Shown here one piece after another: positions 1 through 7,893 of a stretch of DNA of 20,040 bases. Position 1 is the first letter of the stretch, and each line of letters begins with the position of its first letter. The stretch covers positions 1 to 20,040 of the forward strand of contig SKIY01000126.1 in the NCBI GenBank assembly GCA_007116205.1, read 5' to 3'. The position numbers were made by a program, and so were the translations under genes. The notes beneath the pieces are model-generated. The model worked only from the letters and a program-made list of their open reading frames with translations, was not told where the DNA came from and ran no database searches. Source of the DNA: Candidatus Izemoplasma sp. (GTDB taxonomy: Bacteria; Bacillota_I; Bacilli_A; Izemoplasmatales; Izemoplasmataceae).

Positions 1-1134
1 CGGAAGCGTCTCTAAATCTACCCCTTCATCAAAAATCATTCGTTCAATTTCATAACGAATCAAAATATGTAAAGGATACGTTAGTTCATCTGCCTCAACA
101 CGAATAAATGTTTCATCAACCTTATTGATCCCGCGATAAAAATCATCTAATGATACATCTTTTAACTGTGTTTTAAACATCGATTTTAACTTTGGATAAT
201 GTACTTCCCAAAAAGGCATACTACGCCCAATCATGTTTTCATAAAAACGTGATTGCGACTCATGAATTCCCATCGAGGTCCCACCATTAAGATTAGTCAT
301 ATCGAGGTCTGGATGAACTTGTTGTTCATAAAGCGCATGTCCAAGTTCGTGAATAGCCGCAAAAATACTTGAAAAAACAAAATTTTCCAAATAGCGAACC
401 GTAAACCTAACATCTTGTGAGTGGGTATTCCACGTAAAAGGATGGACACTCTCTTTTAAAAGACCACGATCATAATCATAATCAAAAACATCCATTAAGT
501 ATTCCACAAACGCTTTTTGTGAGGCTTTATCATACGTATCCGTAATAAACGCATCATCGCGTTTTTTACGGTTCTTTAAAACCGATTTAACAAAGGGTAC
601 CAATTCTTCTTTTATCGCGCCAAAAAAACGATCATATAATTCAATATTCATGCCTTCTTCAAAATCATCGAGTAAAACATTATACTTATCGGTACGATCA
701 GTACGATAAGCAATTTGCTTTTTCTTCGCCGCAATAATCTTCTTTAAATACGGCTTAAACATTTCATAATCATCTTGTTCCTTCGCATCTTCCCAAACAC
801 GCTGACTCATATTGATGAGCTTCGCATAGTCAACATACGCTTCTTTCGGTATCTTAACAATCTTATCTAACGCTTTTTTTGCGGTTTGGACTTCTTTTTT
901 CTGCATATCATCTAACGCATCAATGCGCTCAATTAAGCCATTTACCACTTTTTGATACGCATCAGATGTCATCAAACTGAAATGTTCACCACTAATCACA
1001 CTCAACAGCTCAGCACGATGTGGAAAACACTTTTTAGGTGCTTCCGTATTGGAATCCCAACTCGCGATACTCAAAACCATTCCAAACGCTTTTTGCTGTT
1101 TCTGAAACGCCTTGAACTGCTCAAATAATTCCAT
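1..1134 (-). CDS. M32 family metallocarboxypeptidase (3' end outside window)
   Basis: This is a cytosolic zinc carboxypeptidase of the Taq/M32 family, which removes C-terminal residues from peptides, probably in peptide recycling. I translated 378 codons from the ATG at 1134; the frame stays open to base 1, so the C-terminus (family length about 500 residues) lies outside the window. The zinc-binding HELGH motif is at residues 262-266 and is followed by ALYEQ, as expected for M32. The second family motif, HESQSR, is at 291-296, and Glu292 should be the third zinc ligand. The start is supported by an AGAGG ribosome-binding site about 9 nt upstream. There is little room for a separate promoter after the fhs terminator, so expression may come from read-through or from a promoter overlapping that hairpin. 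Confidence 0.93.
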   Translation of the reverse strand, partial: MELFEQFKAFQKQQKAFGMVLSIASWDSNTEAPKKCFPHRAELLSVISGEHFSLMTSDAYQKVVNGLIERIDALDDMQKKEVQTAKKALDKIVKIPKEAYVDYAKLINMSQRVWEDAKEQDDYEMFKPYLKKIIAAKKKQIAYRTDRTDKYNVLLDDFEEGMNIELYDRFFGAIKEELVPFVKSVLKNRKKRDDAFITDTYDKASQKAFVEYLMDVFDYDYDRGLLKESVHPFTWNTHSQDVRFTVRYLENFVFSSIFAAIHELGHALYEQQVHPDLDMTNLNGGTSMGIHESQSRFYENMIGRSMPFWEVHYPKLKSMFKTQLKDVSLDDFYRGINKVDETFIRVEADELTYPLHILIRYEIERMIFDEGVDLETLP

Positions 1135-1160
1135 TTTCTCAATCCTCTCATCATTGAAAT

Positions 1161-1201
1161 AAAAAGCTAAAAATGGTGCGCATCAAGTGATACGCACCAT
1201 T
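1161..1201 (-). terminator. Rho-independent terminator of fhs
   Basis: ATGGTGCG (1173-1180) pairs with CGCACCAT (1193-1200), with a further ATC/GAT pairing inside. On the minus strand the hairpin is followed by TTTTT and a second T run. It begins a few bases past the fhs stop codon. Confidence 0.85.
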
Positions 1202-1204
1202 AGA

Positions 1205-2878
1205 TTAAAATAGGCCTTTAGCGTTTCCGTCGTCATCGATATCCATTTGCATTGCCGCTGGAACTTTCGGTAATCCCGGCATGGTCATCATTTCTCCTGT
1301 CAAAGCAACAATGAATCCTGCGCCAATTGATGGTCTCAACTCACGGACAGTAATGGTGAAATCTCTTGGTCTTCCATAAACTTTTGGATCATCAGATAAA
1401 GACATTTGTGTTTTTGCCATACAAACTTGTAGTTTATCCCAGCCTTCACGCTTGAACTTTTTAAGCTGTGTTTTTGCTGTCTTACTAAAGCTAACCCCTT
1501 TAGCACCATAAACGGTTTTAGCAATATTTTCAATTTTAACTTCAAGGGGATCGTCCATCTTATACATACGTGTAAACTGTTTCGTATTATTATCGATTGC
1601 ATCGATTAATTTATGTGCTAAATCCACTGCACCATCGCCACCTTTTTCCCAAACTTGAGAAACAGAGTAAGGATGGTTATTATCTTTAAGCCACGCTTCA
1701 AGTGCTTCAACTTCTGCATCTGTATCATTCACAAAGTGATTGATCGCAACAACATAAGGTAAATTAAACGCTTGAATGGTCTCAATATGTTTTTCTAAAT
1801 TTTCAATACCCGCTTTAAGCGCTTCAACATTCTCTTCACCTAAATCATTTTTCTTCACGCCACCATGCATCTTAAGCGCACGAATCGTCGCCACAATAAC
1901 CACAGCACTCGGATCAAATCCAGCTTGTTGGGTCTTAATATCTAAGAACTTTTCAGCCCCTAAATCTGCACCAAAACCAGCTTCTGTAATAACATAATCC
2001 GCTAACTTACGTCCCATATTGGTTGCAATAATACTATTGCATCCATGTGCAATATTCGCAAACGGTCCACCGTGAACAAGCGCTGGTGTGTTTTCTAATG
2101 TTTGCACTAAATTTGGTTTAATCGCATCTTTCAAAATCAACGTAACTGCACCTTCAGCTCCTAAATCACCAACAGTTACAACTTTACGGTCATACGTATA
2201 CCCTAATACAATACGTCTAACACGCGTTTTTAAGTCACTTAAATTTTTAGCGAGACATAAAACTGCCATAATTTCACTCGCAACCGTAATATTAAATCCA
2301 TCCTCACGTGGCAGTGAGTTCCCAATACCACCAAGTCCTACGACCACTTGACGTAACGATCGATCATTCATATCTAACGCACGTTTCCAAGTAATACGCC
2401 GTGGATCAATATTCAAATCATTTCCTTGATGGATATGATTATCAATCATCGCACTTATCGCATTCGTCGCTGTCGTAATCGCATGAATATCTCCTGTAAA
2501 ATGTAAATTCAAATCTTCCATCGGAACCACTTGTGCATGACCGCCACCCGCAGCACCACCTTTAACGCCCATAACCGGACCAAATGATGGTTCACGTAAA
2601 GCAATAATAGCATTTTTACCCACTTTGCTAAACGCTTGTCCTAACCCAACTGTCGTTGTCGATTTCCCCTCACCCGCAGGTGTTGGATTAATCGCTGTAA
2701 CTAAAATAACTTTGCCATCTTTTTCTTTCTCTAAACGCTTTTGTACATCAAGACGAATCTTCGCTTTATAATCTCCGTAAAGTTCAATATCCTCTTGATT
2801 AAGACCAAGCTTTTTCGCAATATCAATAATCTTTTCCATTTTGGCCTGTTGTGCAATCTTCAAATCAATATTTTCCAT
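1205..2878 (-). CDS. fhs: Formate-tetrahydrofolate ligase
   Basis: This enzyme makes 10-formyl-THF from formate, THF and ATP, feeding one-carbon units to purine and formyl-Met-tRNA synthesis. The start chosen is the ATG at 2878, giving 557 residues, which is the usual family length. The frame extends 10 codons further upstream, but only the 2878 ATG has a good ribosome-binding site (GGAGGG at 2883-2888) and the expected N-terminus. The P-loop TPAGEGKST lies at about residues 66-74. The family motifs EPSFGPVMGVKGGAAGGG and NLHFTGDIHAI follow. The gene is probably monocistronic: it has its own promoter (TTGAAA, 17 nt, CATAAT) and its own terminator. It is divergent from the chorismate operon. 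Identity is certain; the physiological direction (formate assimilation or ATP recovery) cannot be read from the sequence. Confidence 0.98.
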   Translation of the reverse strand: MENIDLKIAQQAKMEKIIDIAKKLGLNQEDIELYGDYKAKIRLDVQKRLEKEKDGKVILVTAINPTPAGEGKSTTTVGLGQAFSKVGKNAIIALREPSFGPVMGVKGGAAGGGHAQVVPMEDLNLHFTGDIHAITTATNAISAMIDNHIHQGNDLNIDPRRITWKRALDMNDRSLRQVVVGLGGIGNSLPREDGFNITVASEIMAVLCLAKNLSDLKTRVRRIVLGYTYDRKVVTVGDLGAEGAVTLILKDAIKPNLVQTLENTPALVHGGPFANIAHGCNSIIATNMGRKLADYVITEAGFGADLGAEKFLDIKTQQAGFDPSAVVIVATIRALKMHGGVKKNDLGEENVEALKAGIENLEKHIETIQAFNLPYVVAINHFVNDTDAEVEALEAWLKDNNHPYSVSQVWEKGGDGAVDLAHKLIDAIDNNTKQFTRMYKMDDPLEVKIENIAKTVYGAKGVSFSKTAKTQLKKFKREGWDKLQVCMAKTQMSLSDDPKVYGRPRDFTITVRELRPSIGAGFIVALTGEMMTMPGLPKVPAAMQMDIDDDGNAKGLF

Positions 2879-2914
2879 AAAACCCTCCAATAATATAATT
2901 ACTATCAATTACTT

Positions 2915-2943
2915 ATTATGACACATTTTATACGCACTTTCAA
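2915..2943 (-). promoter_or_regulatory. Promoter of fhs
   Basis: On the minus strand, a -35 TTGAAA (2938-2943) is separated by 17 nt from a -10 CATAAT (2915-2920). This is a good sigma-A-type match about 37 nt upstream of the fhs start. Confidence 0.65.
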
Positions 2944-2974
2944 CCTAAAACTAAAACGCTTTCAAAAGTAATGA

Positions 2975-3003
2975 TTTAGAAAAAAACCTATGTATTGTAT
3001 AAT
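2975..3003 (+). promoter_or_regulatory. Promoter of the chorismate operon
   Basis: A perfect -10 TATAAT (2998-3003) has a 4/6 match to the -35 (TTTAGA, 2975-2980) 17 nt upstream. The leader is only about 23 nt and carries AGGAGG (3021-3026), so no T-box or riboswitch fits between this promoter and aroA. Confidence 0.65.
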
Positions 3004-3032
3004 GAAAATAACCTACCCAAAGGAGGGCTATC

Positions 3033-4298
3033 ATGCCTTATGATGTAGACATTAAGCCTAGTATCTTAAGCGGCACCTTAAAAGCACCCCCTTCAAAAAG
3101 CATGTTGCACCGTGCGATATTTTGTGCAGCCCTTGCGAAAGGGAAAACAAAAATCACTAATTATACCCCTAGCAACGACATCGAAGCCTCTTTAAACGTT
3201 GCAAAAGCATTAGGCGCAACCATCAAAATAAAACCAAACACTTTAATTATAGAAGGGTCTTCAGCACTATCTTCACCAAAAACACAAATTAATGTGCACG
3301 AATCTGCAACTACCTTAAGACTCGCAATTCCACTTTTTTGTTTACTCGGTAGCCCCACAACATTCCATGCTGAGGACACTTTAATAAAACGCCCCTTAGA
3401 AACCTATCAAACCCTTTTTCCAAATGCCATCACCATAACGAACAATACCATCACCATCAATCATAGCTTGAAACCAAATCGTTACTTATTAAAAAACACA
3501 ACAAGCTCACAATTCATTAGCGGTTTACTTTTCGCCTTACCGCTACTTGAAAACGACAGTACTTTAATCGTCAAAAATCCGCCCTCAAAAGCCTATATTG
3601 ATTTAACAATTCATGTTTTAAAACATTTCAACATTGATATCCAAGAAACCAAAAACGGCTATAAAATCCCAGGAAAACAAACCTATGTTGCTAAAGATAT
3701 CACCATCGATGGTGATTACTCCCAAGCCGCCTTCTTTTTAGTCGCTGGTTTATTACATCCCTCAATAACAATTACAGACCTAAAAAGCAATAGCTTACAA
3801 GCTGACCAAAGACTACTTACGTTAATAACCAATGCCAAAGGCAACATTAAAATACGGGGAAATCGCATAACAACGAGAAAAAGCTTCTTACAAAAACAAC
3901 AAATATCACTTGATCAATCTCCTGACTTAGGGCCGATACTCGCCTTACTCTTAAGCTTTGCAAATGGCAAATCTAAACTTAAAAACGCAAAGCGTTTAAA
4001 ACTAAAAGAATCCAATCGTCTCGAAACCACCAAAACAGCACTCAACGCGCTTGGCGCAAACATCATATTAAAAAACGACACCTTAATCATCCACCCCATC
4101 ACCACACTCATCGGTGACAAACATATTGCCTCAAACCAGGACCACCGCATTGCAATGACCATTGCCATCGCTGCAACATTGGCACTGAGACCAACACGCA
4201 TTATCGATGCACACGTAGTTGATAAGTCCTATCCTACTTTCTTCAACGATCTTAAAACCTTAGGCGCAAACATCCGTATTATCAAAAGGAGTGCATAA
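3033..4298 (+). CDS. aroA: 3-phosphoshikimate 1-carboxyvinyltransferase (EPSP synthase)
   Basis: This enzyme joins shikimate 3-phosphate and PEP to form EPSP, the sixth step to chorismate, in the cytosol. The 421 residues match family length. Visible active-site residues: Lys22, Ser23 and Arg27 in PSKSMLHRA; SSQ at 158-160; Asp298 in DQSPDLGP; KESNRLE at 325-331; DHRIAM at 370-375; and Lys398 in DKSYPTFF. The PEP-loop segment reads ESATTLRL (90-97), where glyphosate-sensitive enzymes have Gly for Ala92 and E. coli has Pro for Leu97. This combination resembles glyphosate-insensitive class II enzymes. It is the first gene of the operon, with AGGAGGG upstream. Its stop codon lies 1 nt before the aroB ATG, suggesting translational coupling. 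Confidence 0.97.
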   Translation: MPYDVDIKPSILSGTLKAPPSKSMLHRAIFCAALAKGKTKITNYTPSNDIEASLNVAKALGATIKIKPNTLIIEGSSALSSPKTQINVHESATTLRLAIPLFCLLGSPTTFHAEDTLIKRPLETYQTLFPNAITITNNTITINHSLKPNRYLLKNTTSSQFISGLLFALPLLENDSTLIVKNPPSKAYIDLTIHVLKHFNIDIQETKNGYKIPGKQTYVAKDITIDGDYSQAAFFLVAGLLHPSITITDLKSNSLQADQRLLTLITNAKGNIKIRGNRITTRKSFLQKQQISLDQSPDLGPILALLLSFANGKSKLKNAKRLKLKESNRLETTKTALNALGANIILKNDTLIIHPITTLIGDKHIASNQDHRIAMTIAIAATLALRPTRIIDAHVVDKSYPTFFNDLKTLGANIRIIKRSA

Positions 4299-4299
4299 T

Positions 4300-5286
4300 A
4301 TGAAGTCCTTATCATTAAACTTAGAAAACACCACTTATCCCATACACATTGGCGATACAGTTTTACATACCGTGTCTATCGATACCGAAAGAGACTATCT
4401 TTTACTCATCGATAACTATTTTAGTCAAGCAGAAATTACTAAGTTTAAGCGTCTCTTTCCAATTAAACACGTCATCTCTTTAGAAGCTGGTGAATCTTTA
4501 AAATCACTTACCAATTATCATCGCGTCATTCGTGAAATGTTAGCACATGACTTTACTAAAAATACAACAATTATAGCGGTTGGTGGAGGTACCGTTGGTG
4601 ACTTTGCCGGATTTGTTGCTGCCACATTTCATCGCGGCATCCCTTACATCCAAATTCCGACTACCTTATTAGCGATGGTAGATGCCAGTATTGGTGGGAA
4701 AACCGCTTTAAATATCGACACTGTGAAAAACGTAATCGGTGTTTTCCACCATCCATCTATTGTTTACATAAATCCAAGCTATCTCAAGACCTTACCAACT
4801 CGACATCTTGCAAACGGCTTTGCAGAAATTATAAAAATCGCTATAATAAATGATAAAACACTATTTAACGCTTTAAATGAAAACACCTTAGCGATGGATG
4901 CCATCATCTACCAAGCATTAACAAACAAAAAACAAATAGTCGAGGCAGATTTTTTCGATACACATAAGCGTCAACTTTTAAATTTTGGTCATACCATCGG
5001 ACACGCTTTAGAAAGCTATCACCACTTTAAATACTACCACGGCGAATGCATCGCTGTTGGCATGAAACAGATGGTAAAAAATACAGAACACGAAACTACG
5101 CTCACCGCATTACTCGAAAAATACAACTTAAACATCACCATTCCGTACGACAAAGAACACCTTTATGCTCTCATCAAACATGATAAAAAACTTCGCAAAA
5201 ATCAACTGACACTAACGACGATCAAAACCATTGGTGAAGGAATTCTAAGCACCATCAATATTACTGATATAAAAAAATATCTTTAG
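4300..5286 (+). CDS. aroB: 3-dehydroquinate synthase
   Basis: AroB converts DAHP to 3-dehydroquinate, the second step of the pathway, using NAD and a divalent metal. The start chosen is the ATG at 4300 (328 residues), with AAGGAGTG at 4286-4293 just inside aroA. A GTG at 4291 in the same frame overlaps that ribosome-binding site and is less likely. The NAD-binding segment has VGGGTVGDFAGF with the GGG at about residues 95-97, then AATFHRG, PTTLLAMVDASIGGKT and NGFAEIIK. Predicted metal ligands are Glu166, His231 (NFGHTIGH) and His247 (YYHGE); the 16-residue gap between the two His matches characterised enzymes. The protein is slightly shorter than the usual 340-360, mostly through a compact C-terminal domain. 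Confidence 0.97.
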   Translation: MKSLSLNLENTTYPIHIGDTVLHTVSIDTERDYLLLIDNYFSQAEITKFKRLFPIKHVISLEAGESLKSLTNYHRVIREMLAHDFTKNTTIIAVGGGTVGDFAGFVAATFHRGIPYIQIPTTLLAMVDASIGGKTALNIDTVKNVIGVFHHPSIVYINPSYLKTLPTRHLANGFAEIIKIAIINDKTLFNALNENTLAMDAIIYQALTNKKQIVEADFFDTHKRQLLNFGHTIGHALESYHHFKYYHGECIAVGMKQMVKNTEHETTLTALLEKYNLNITIPYDKEHLYALIKHDKKLRKNQLTLTTIKTIGEGILSTINITDIKKYL

Positions 5287-5297
5287 GAGGTCTTACG

Positions 5298-6380
5298 ATG
5301 AGCACTTTTGGAAAAGCAATACCGATTAGCTTGTTCGGTGAAAGTCATCAAGAGACAATAGGTATAACTATACACAATCTTCCCGCCGGCGTTGCTTTAG
5401 ACTTAAACGCAATTCAAGCTGCCCTAAACCGCAGAAAACCAAAAATGCCCTACCACAGCGCAAGAAAAGAGCTCGATGCTTTTTCAATAGTATCTGGTTA
5501 TTATAAAGATAAAACTACCGGCGCACCGCTTACTTTACTGATTCAAAACAAAGATATCGACAGTAACGCTTATAAAAACGACATTGCCAGACCGGGTCAC
5601 GCCGATTACACAGCGCATATTAAGTATCGTGGCCATAATGACCCACGTGGTGGTGGACACTTCTCAGGGCGGTTAACCGCGCCATTGGTAGCTTTAGGAG
5701 AAATATCAAAACAAATCCTTGCGCATAAAGACATTGTTATCGGTTCCTTTATCAAACAAATTCACAAGCTCAAATCAACCACTTTAACCCCCAATAAAGA
5801 ATCTATAAAAAACGCTTATTACAGCGATTTCCCTGTTTTAAACACCAAAGATAAAGATACTTTTATTACCCTAATAATGGAAACAAAAAAACAAGCGGAT
5901 TCTGTTGGTGGAATTATAGAAACGCATATTTTAAATCTTCCCCCTGCACTGGGTGACCCTTACTTCGATGCCTTTGAAAGCTTACTATCTCATCTAATCT
6001 TTTCCATTCCAGCTGTTAAAGGGATTAGTTTTGGTGCTGGTTTCGAAATCGCATCGATGCTTGGCTCAGAAGCAAATGATCCGATCACCTACACCAAGGA
6101 CAATACTGTACAGTTTGATAAAAATACAATGGGTGGTATTTTAGGCGGTTTAACAACCTCACAACCCGTATACTTTCAAACCGTGATAAAACCAACCCCA
6201 TCTATCCAAAAAACACAAAACTCTATTCATCTTAATACACCCTCAAACACAACCTTCAAAGTCGAGGGTCGACATGACCCTTGTATCGTACCAAGAGTAA
6301 CACATGTTATCAACGCACTTTCTTATTACACCGTCTTAGAACTAATGATCAGAAACGAGGGATATTCATGGATAAAATAA
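5298..6380 (+). CDS. aroC: Chorismate synthase
   Basis: AroC removes phosphate from EPSP to give chorismate, the last step of the common pathway; it needs reduced FMN. The 360 residues match family length. The N-terminal motif GESH contains the conserved His17, although the next residue is Gln rather than the usual Gly. Other signatures are RPGHAD, RGGGHFSGRLTAPL and, near the C-terminus, EGRHDPCIVPR. The ribosome-binding site AGGAGG (5285-5290) overlaps the aroB stop codon. The last 13 nt overlap the start of the chorismate mutase gene in another frame, so the enzyme making chorismate and the one consuming it are translationally linked. No flavin reductase gene is present in the window. Confidence 0.97.
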   Translation: MSTFGKAIPISLFGESHQETIGITIHNLPAGVALDLNAIQAALNRRKPKMPYHSARKELDAFSIVSGYYKDKTTGAPLTLLIQNKDIDSNAYKNDIARPGHADYTAHIKYRGHNDPRGGGHFSGRLTAPLVALGEISKQILAHKDIVIGSFIKQIHKLKSTTLTPNKESIKNAYYSDFPVLNTKDKDTFITLIMETKKQADSVGGIIETHILNLPPALGDPYFDAFESLLSHLIFSIPAVKGISFGAGFEIASMLGSEANDPITYTKDNTVQFDKNTMGGILGGLTTSQPVYFQTVIKPTPSIQKTQNSIHLNTPSNTTFKVEGRHDPCIVPRVTHVINALSYYTVLELMIRNEGYSWIK

Positions 6381-6619
6381 GCACCTTGCGCACAACAATA
6401 GACGCTTTAGATAAACAAATCATGACCCTTTTAGACCAAAGAATGGCAACCGCAATCTCTATTGGCGAAGCTAAACATAAAACACAACTAAATATCGAAG
6501 ACAAAAACCGTGAAGCAACGATTTTTAAGGCTTGCGAGTCTTACACGCATAAAAAAGCACTTAAAGAAATCTATAAAACGATTATTCACACCAGTAAGTC
6601 CCTTCAAAGAGAGGAGTAG
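6368..6619 (+). CDS. Chorismate mutase, AroQ class, freestanding
   Basis: This is a small all-helical chorismate mutase of 83 residues that turns chorismate into prephenate, the branch toward Phe and Tyr. Every active-site position of the E. coli P-protein mutase domain has a counterpart at the same spacing: Arg8, Arg25, Lys36, Asp45, Arg48, Glu49, Ser76 and Gln80 (E. coli Arg11, Arg28, Lys39, Asp48, Arg51, Glu52, Ser84, Gln88). The start chosen is the ATG at 6368, preceded by GAGGG; the frame is open further upstream, but only inside aroC. It is not fused to DAHP synthase, prephenate dehydratase or prephenate dehydrogenase, which is the more usual arrangement in related bacteria. No gene for the following steps is seen in the window. 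Confidence 0.92.
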   Translation: MDKISTLRTTIDALDKQIMTLLDQRMATAISIGEAKHKTQLNIEDKNREATIFKACESYTHKKALKEIYKTIIHTSKSLQREE

Positions 6620-6624
6620 TTTTT

Positions 6625-7893
6625 ATGTATGGTTTGCTTGGTAAAAACTTAGAACATAGTCTTTCAAAAGACATTCATGAGTTTCTTGGGACCGATGATT
6701 ACGAACTTATCGAAACCGATGATCCCGCGACATTCATAAAACAGAAACAGTTTTCCGGTATAAACATAACCATGCCTTACAAACGTCAAGTCGTACAATA
6801 TTGTGATGTTTTATCTGAAAGCGTTAAACGCACCAATGTTGCCAATACGATTGTAAATCGTAACGGGACACTATACGCTTACAACACAGATTATGAAGCC
6901 TTAGTTGAACTGTTTAAAAACCAGTTCATTGACACCAACGATAGCATCGCAATCATAGGAAATGGTGCAACAGCATCATCTGTTTGTGCTGCGTTAGAAA
7001 CGCTAAACCATACAAACATTGTCCAATACGCGCGCAATCCCATCGCAAATCAAAAACCGATCACAGCGCTAGCTAAAACCCATCATGTCCTTATAAACAC
7101 CACTCCTGTTGGCATGTTCCCTGCGAATGATGCTTTTGAAAACATCTGTTTTGAACAGCATAAAGATCTTAAACTTGTCTTTGATGTGGTATACAACCCC
7201 TTAAAAACCCATTTAATCCTGGCTGCTGAAAAAGCCCAAATAAATACACTGGTAGGACTGCCGATGCTTATTTTACAAGCGATTAAAAGCCATGTCTACT
7301 TCACCCAAAAAAATACAGCAAACCTACTTGCTGAATCATTGTATAAGTTTTTATTCTTAAAAACAGCGAACCTTGCTTTTATCGGATTGCCTTATTCAGG
7401 TAAGACAACCTATGCTAAAATAATGGGAAACCGCCTTAATAAGAGCTTTATTGATGTAGATATTTGTATCGAAAACAACACGAATATGTCTATTTCAGAT
7501 TTCTTCAAAACCAAAGGCGAACCTGCTTTTAGAACTTTAGAATCAGAACAAACCATCGCCATCGCACAAAACATTGGGCAATCAATCGGTACCGGTGGTG
7601 GTATAATAAAAAATACAGAAGCCATGCACGCTTTAAAACAAAGCAGTATTATATTATACTTAGACTTATCCGATAGTTTACTCGAGGCCATTTATTATCA
7701 CGGCAGACCTTTAGCAAAAGACAAAGTCTCATTACTTGAACTAAAAAAAGAACGCCACACACTCTATCAAAAATACGCAGATATTGTTATCCGCAAAAAC
7801 ACATTACAACACGACACAATCATGCATCAAATTGAGGTGAAAATTCATGCATATATTGATTATCAATGGTCCCAACTTAAACTTACTCGGTAG
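6625..7893 (+). CDS. aroE-aroK: Bifunctional shikimate dehydrogenase / shikimate kinase fusion
   Basis: One uninterrupted 422-codon frame holds two enzymes. Residues 1 to about 238 are shikimate dehydrogenase: HSLSK near the N-terminus, NITMPYK with catalytic Lys53, NTD with Asp89, the NADP loop IGNGATASS, NTTPVGMFP, and the closing GLPMLILQA. Residues from about 239 are shikimate kinase: the P-loop GLPYSGKTT (244-252), DVD (267-269), GEPAFRTLE (288-296), GTGGG (312-316), the lid GRPL (350-353), and ERHTLYQKYADI. The fusion covers steps four and five, so shikimate could pass between domains. The dehydrogenase half is short for the family (usually about 270). No ribosome-binding site or start precedes the kinase half. 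The last 47 nt overlap aroQ in another frame. GAGGAG lies upstream of the start. Confidence 0.94.
   Translation: MYGLLGKNLEHSLSKDIHEFLGTDDYELIETDDPATFIKQKQFSGINITMPYKRQVVQYCDVLSESVKRTNVANTIVNRNGTLYAYNTDYEALVELFKNQFIDTNDSIAIIGNGATASSVCAALETLNHTNIVQYARNPIANQKPITALAKTHHVLINTTPVGMFPANDAFENICFEQHKDLKLVFDVVYNPLKTHLILAAEKAQINTLVGLPMLILQAIKSHVYFTQKNTANLLAESLYKFLFLKTANLAFIGLPYSGKTTYAKIMGNRLNKSFIDVDICIENNTNMSISDFFKTKGEPAFRTLESEQTIAIAQNIGQSIGTGGGIIKNTEAMHALKQSSIILYLDLSDSLLEAIYYHGRPLAKDKVSLLELKKERHTLYQKYADIVIRKNTLQHDTIMHQIEVKIHAYIDYQWSQLKLTR

Noticed and set aside
1336..2351. Open frames opposite or across fhs, and similar ones within aroA, purA, mfd and rnpA
   Set aside because: They lie wholly inside well-identified genes, lack family motifs and ribosome-binding sites, and follow from codon bias in the real gene.
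2879..3032. T-box or aromatic-amino-acid attenuator ahead of the chorismate operon
   Set aside because: The predicted leader is about 23 nt and no T-box core is seen.
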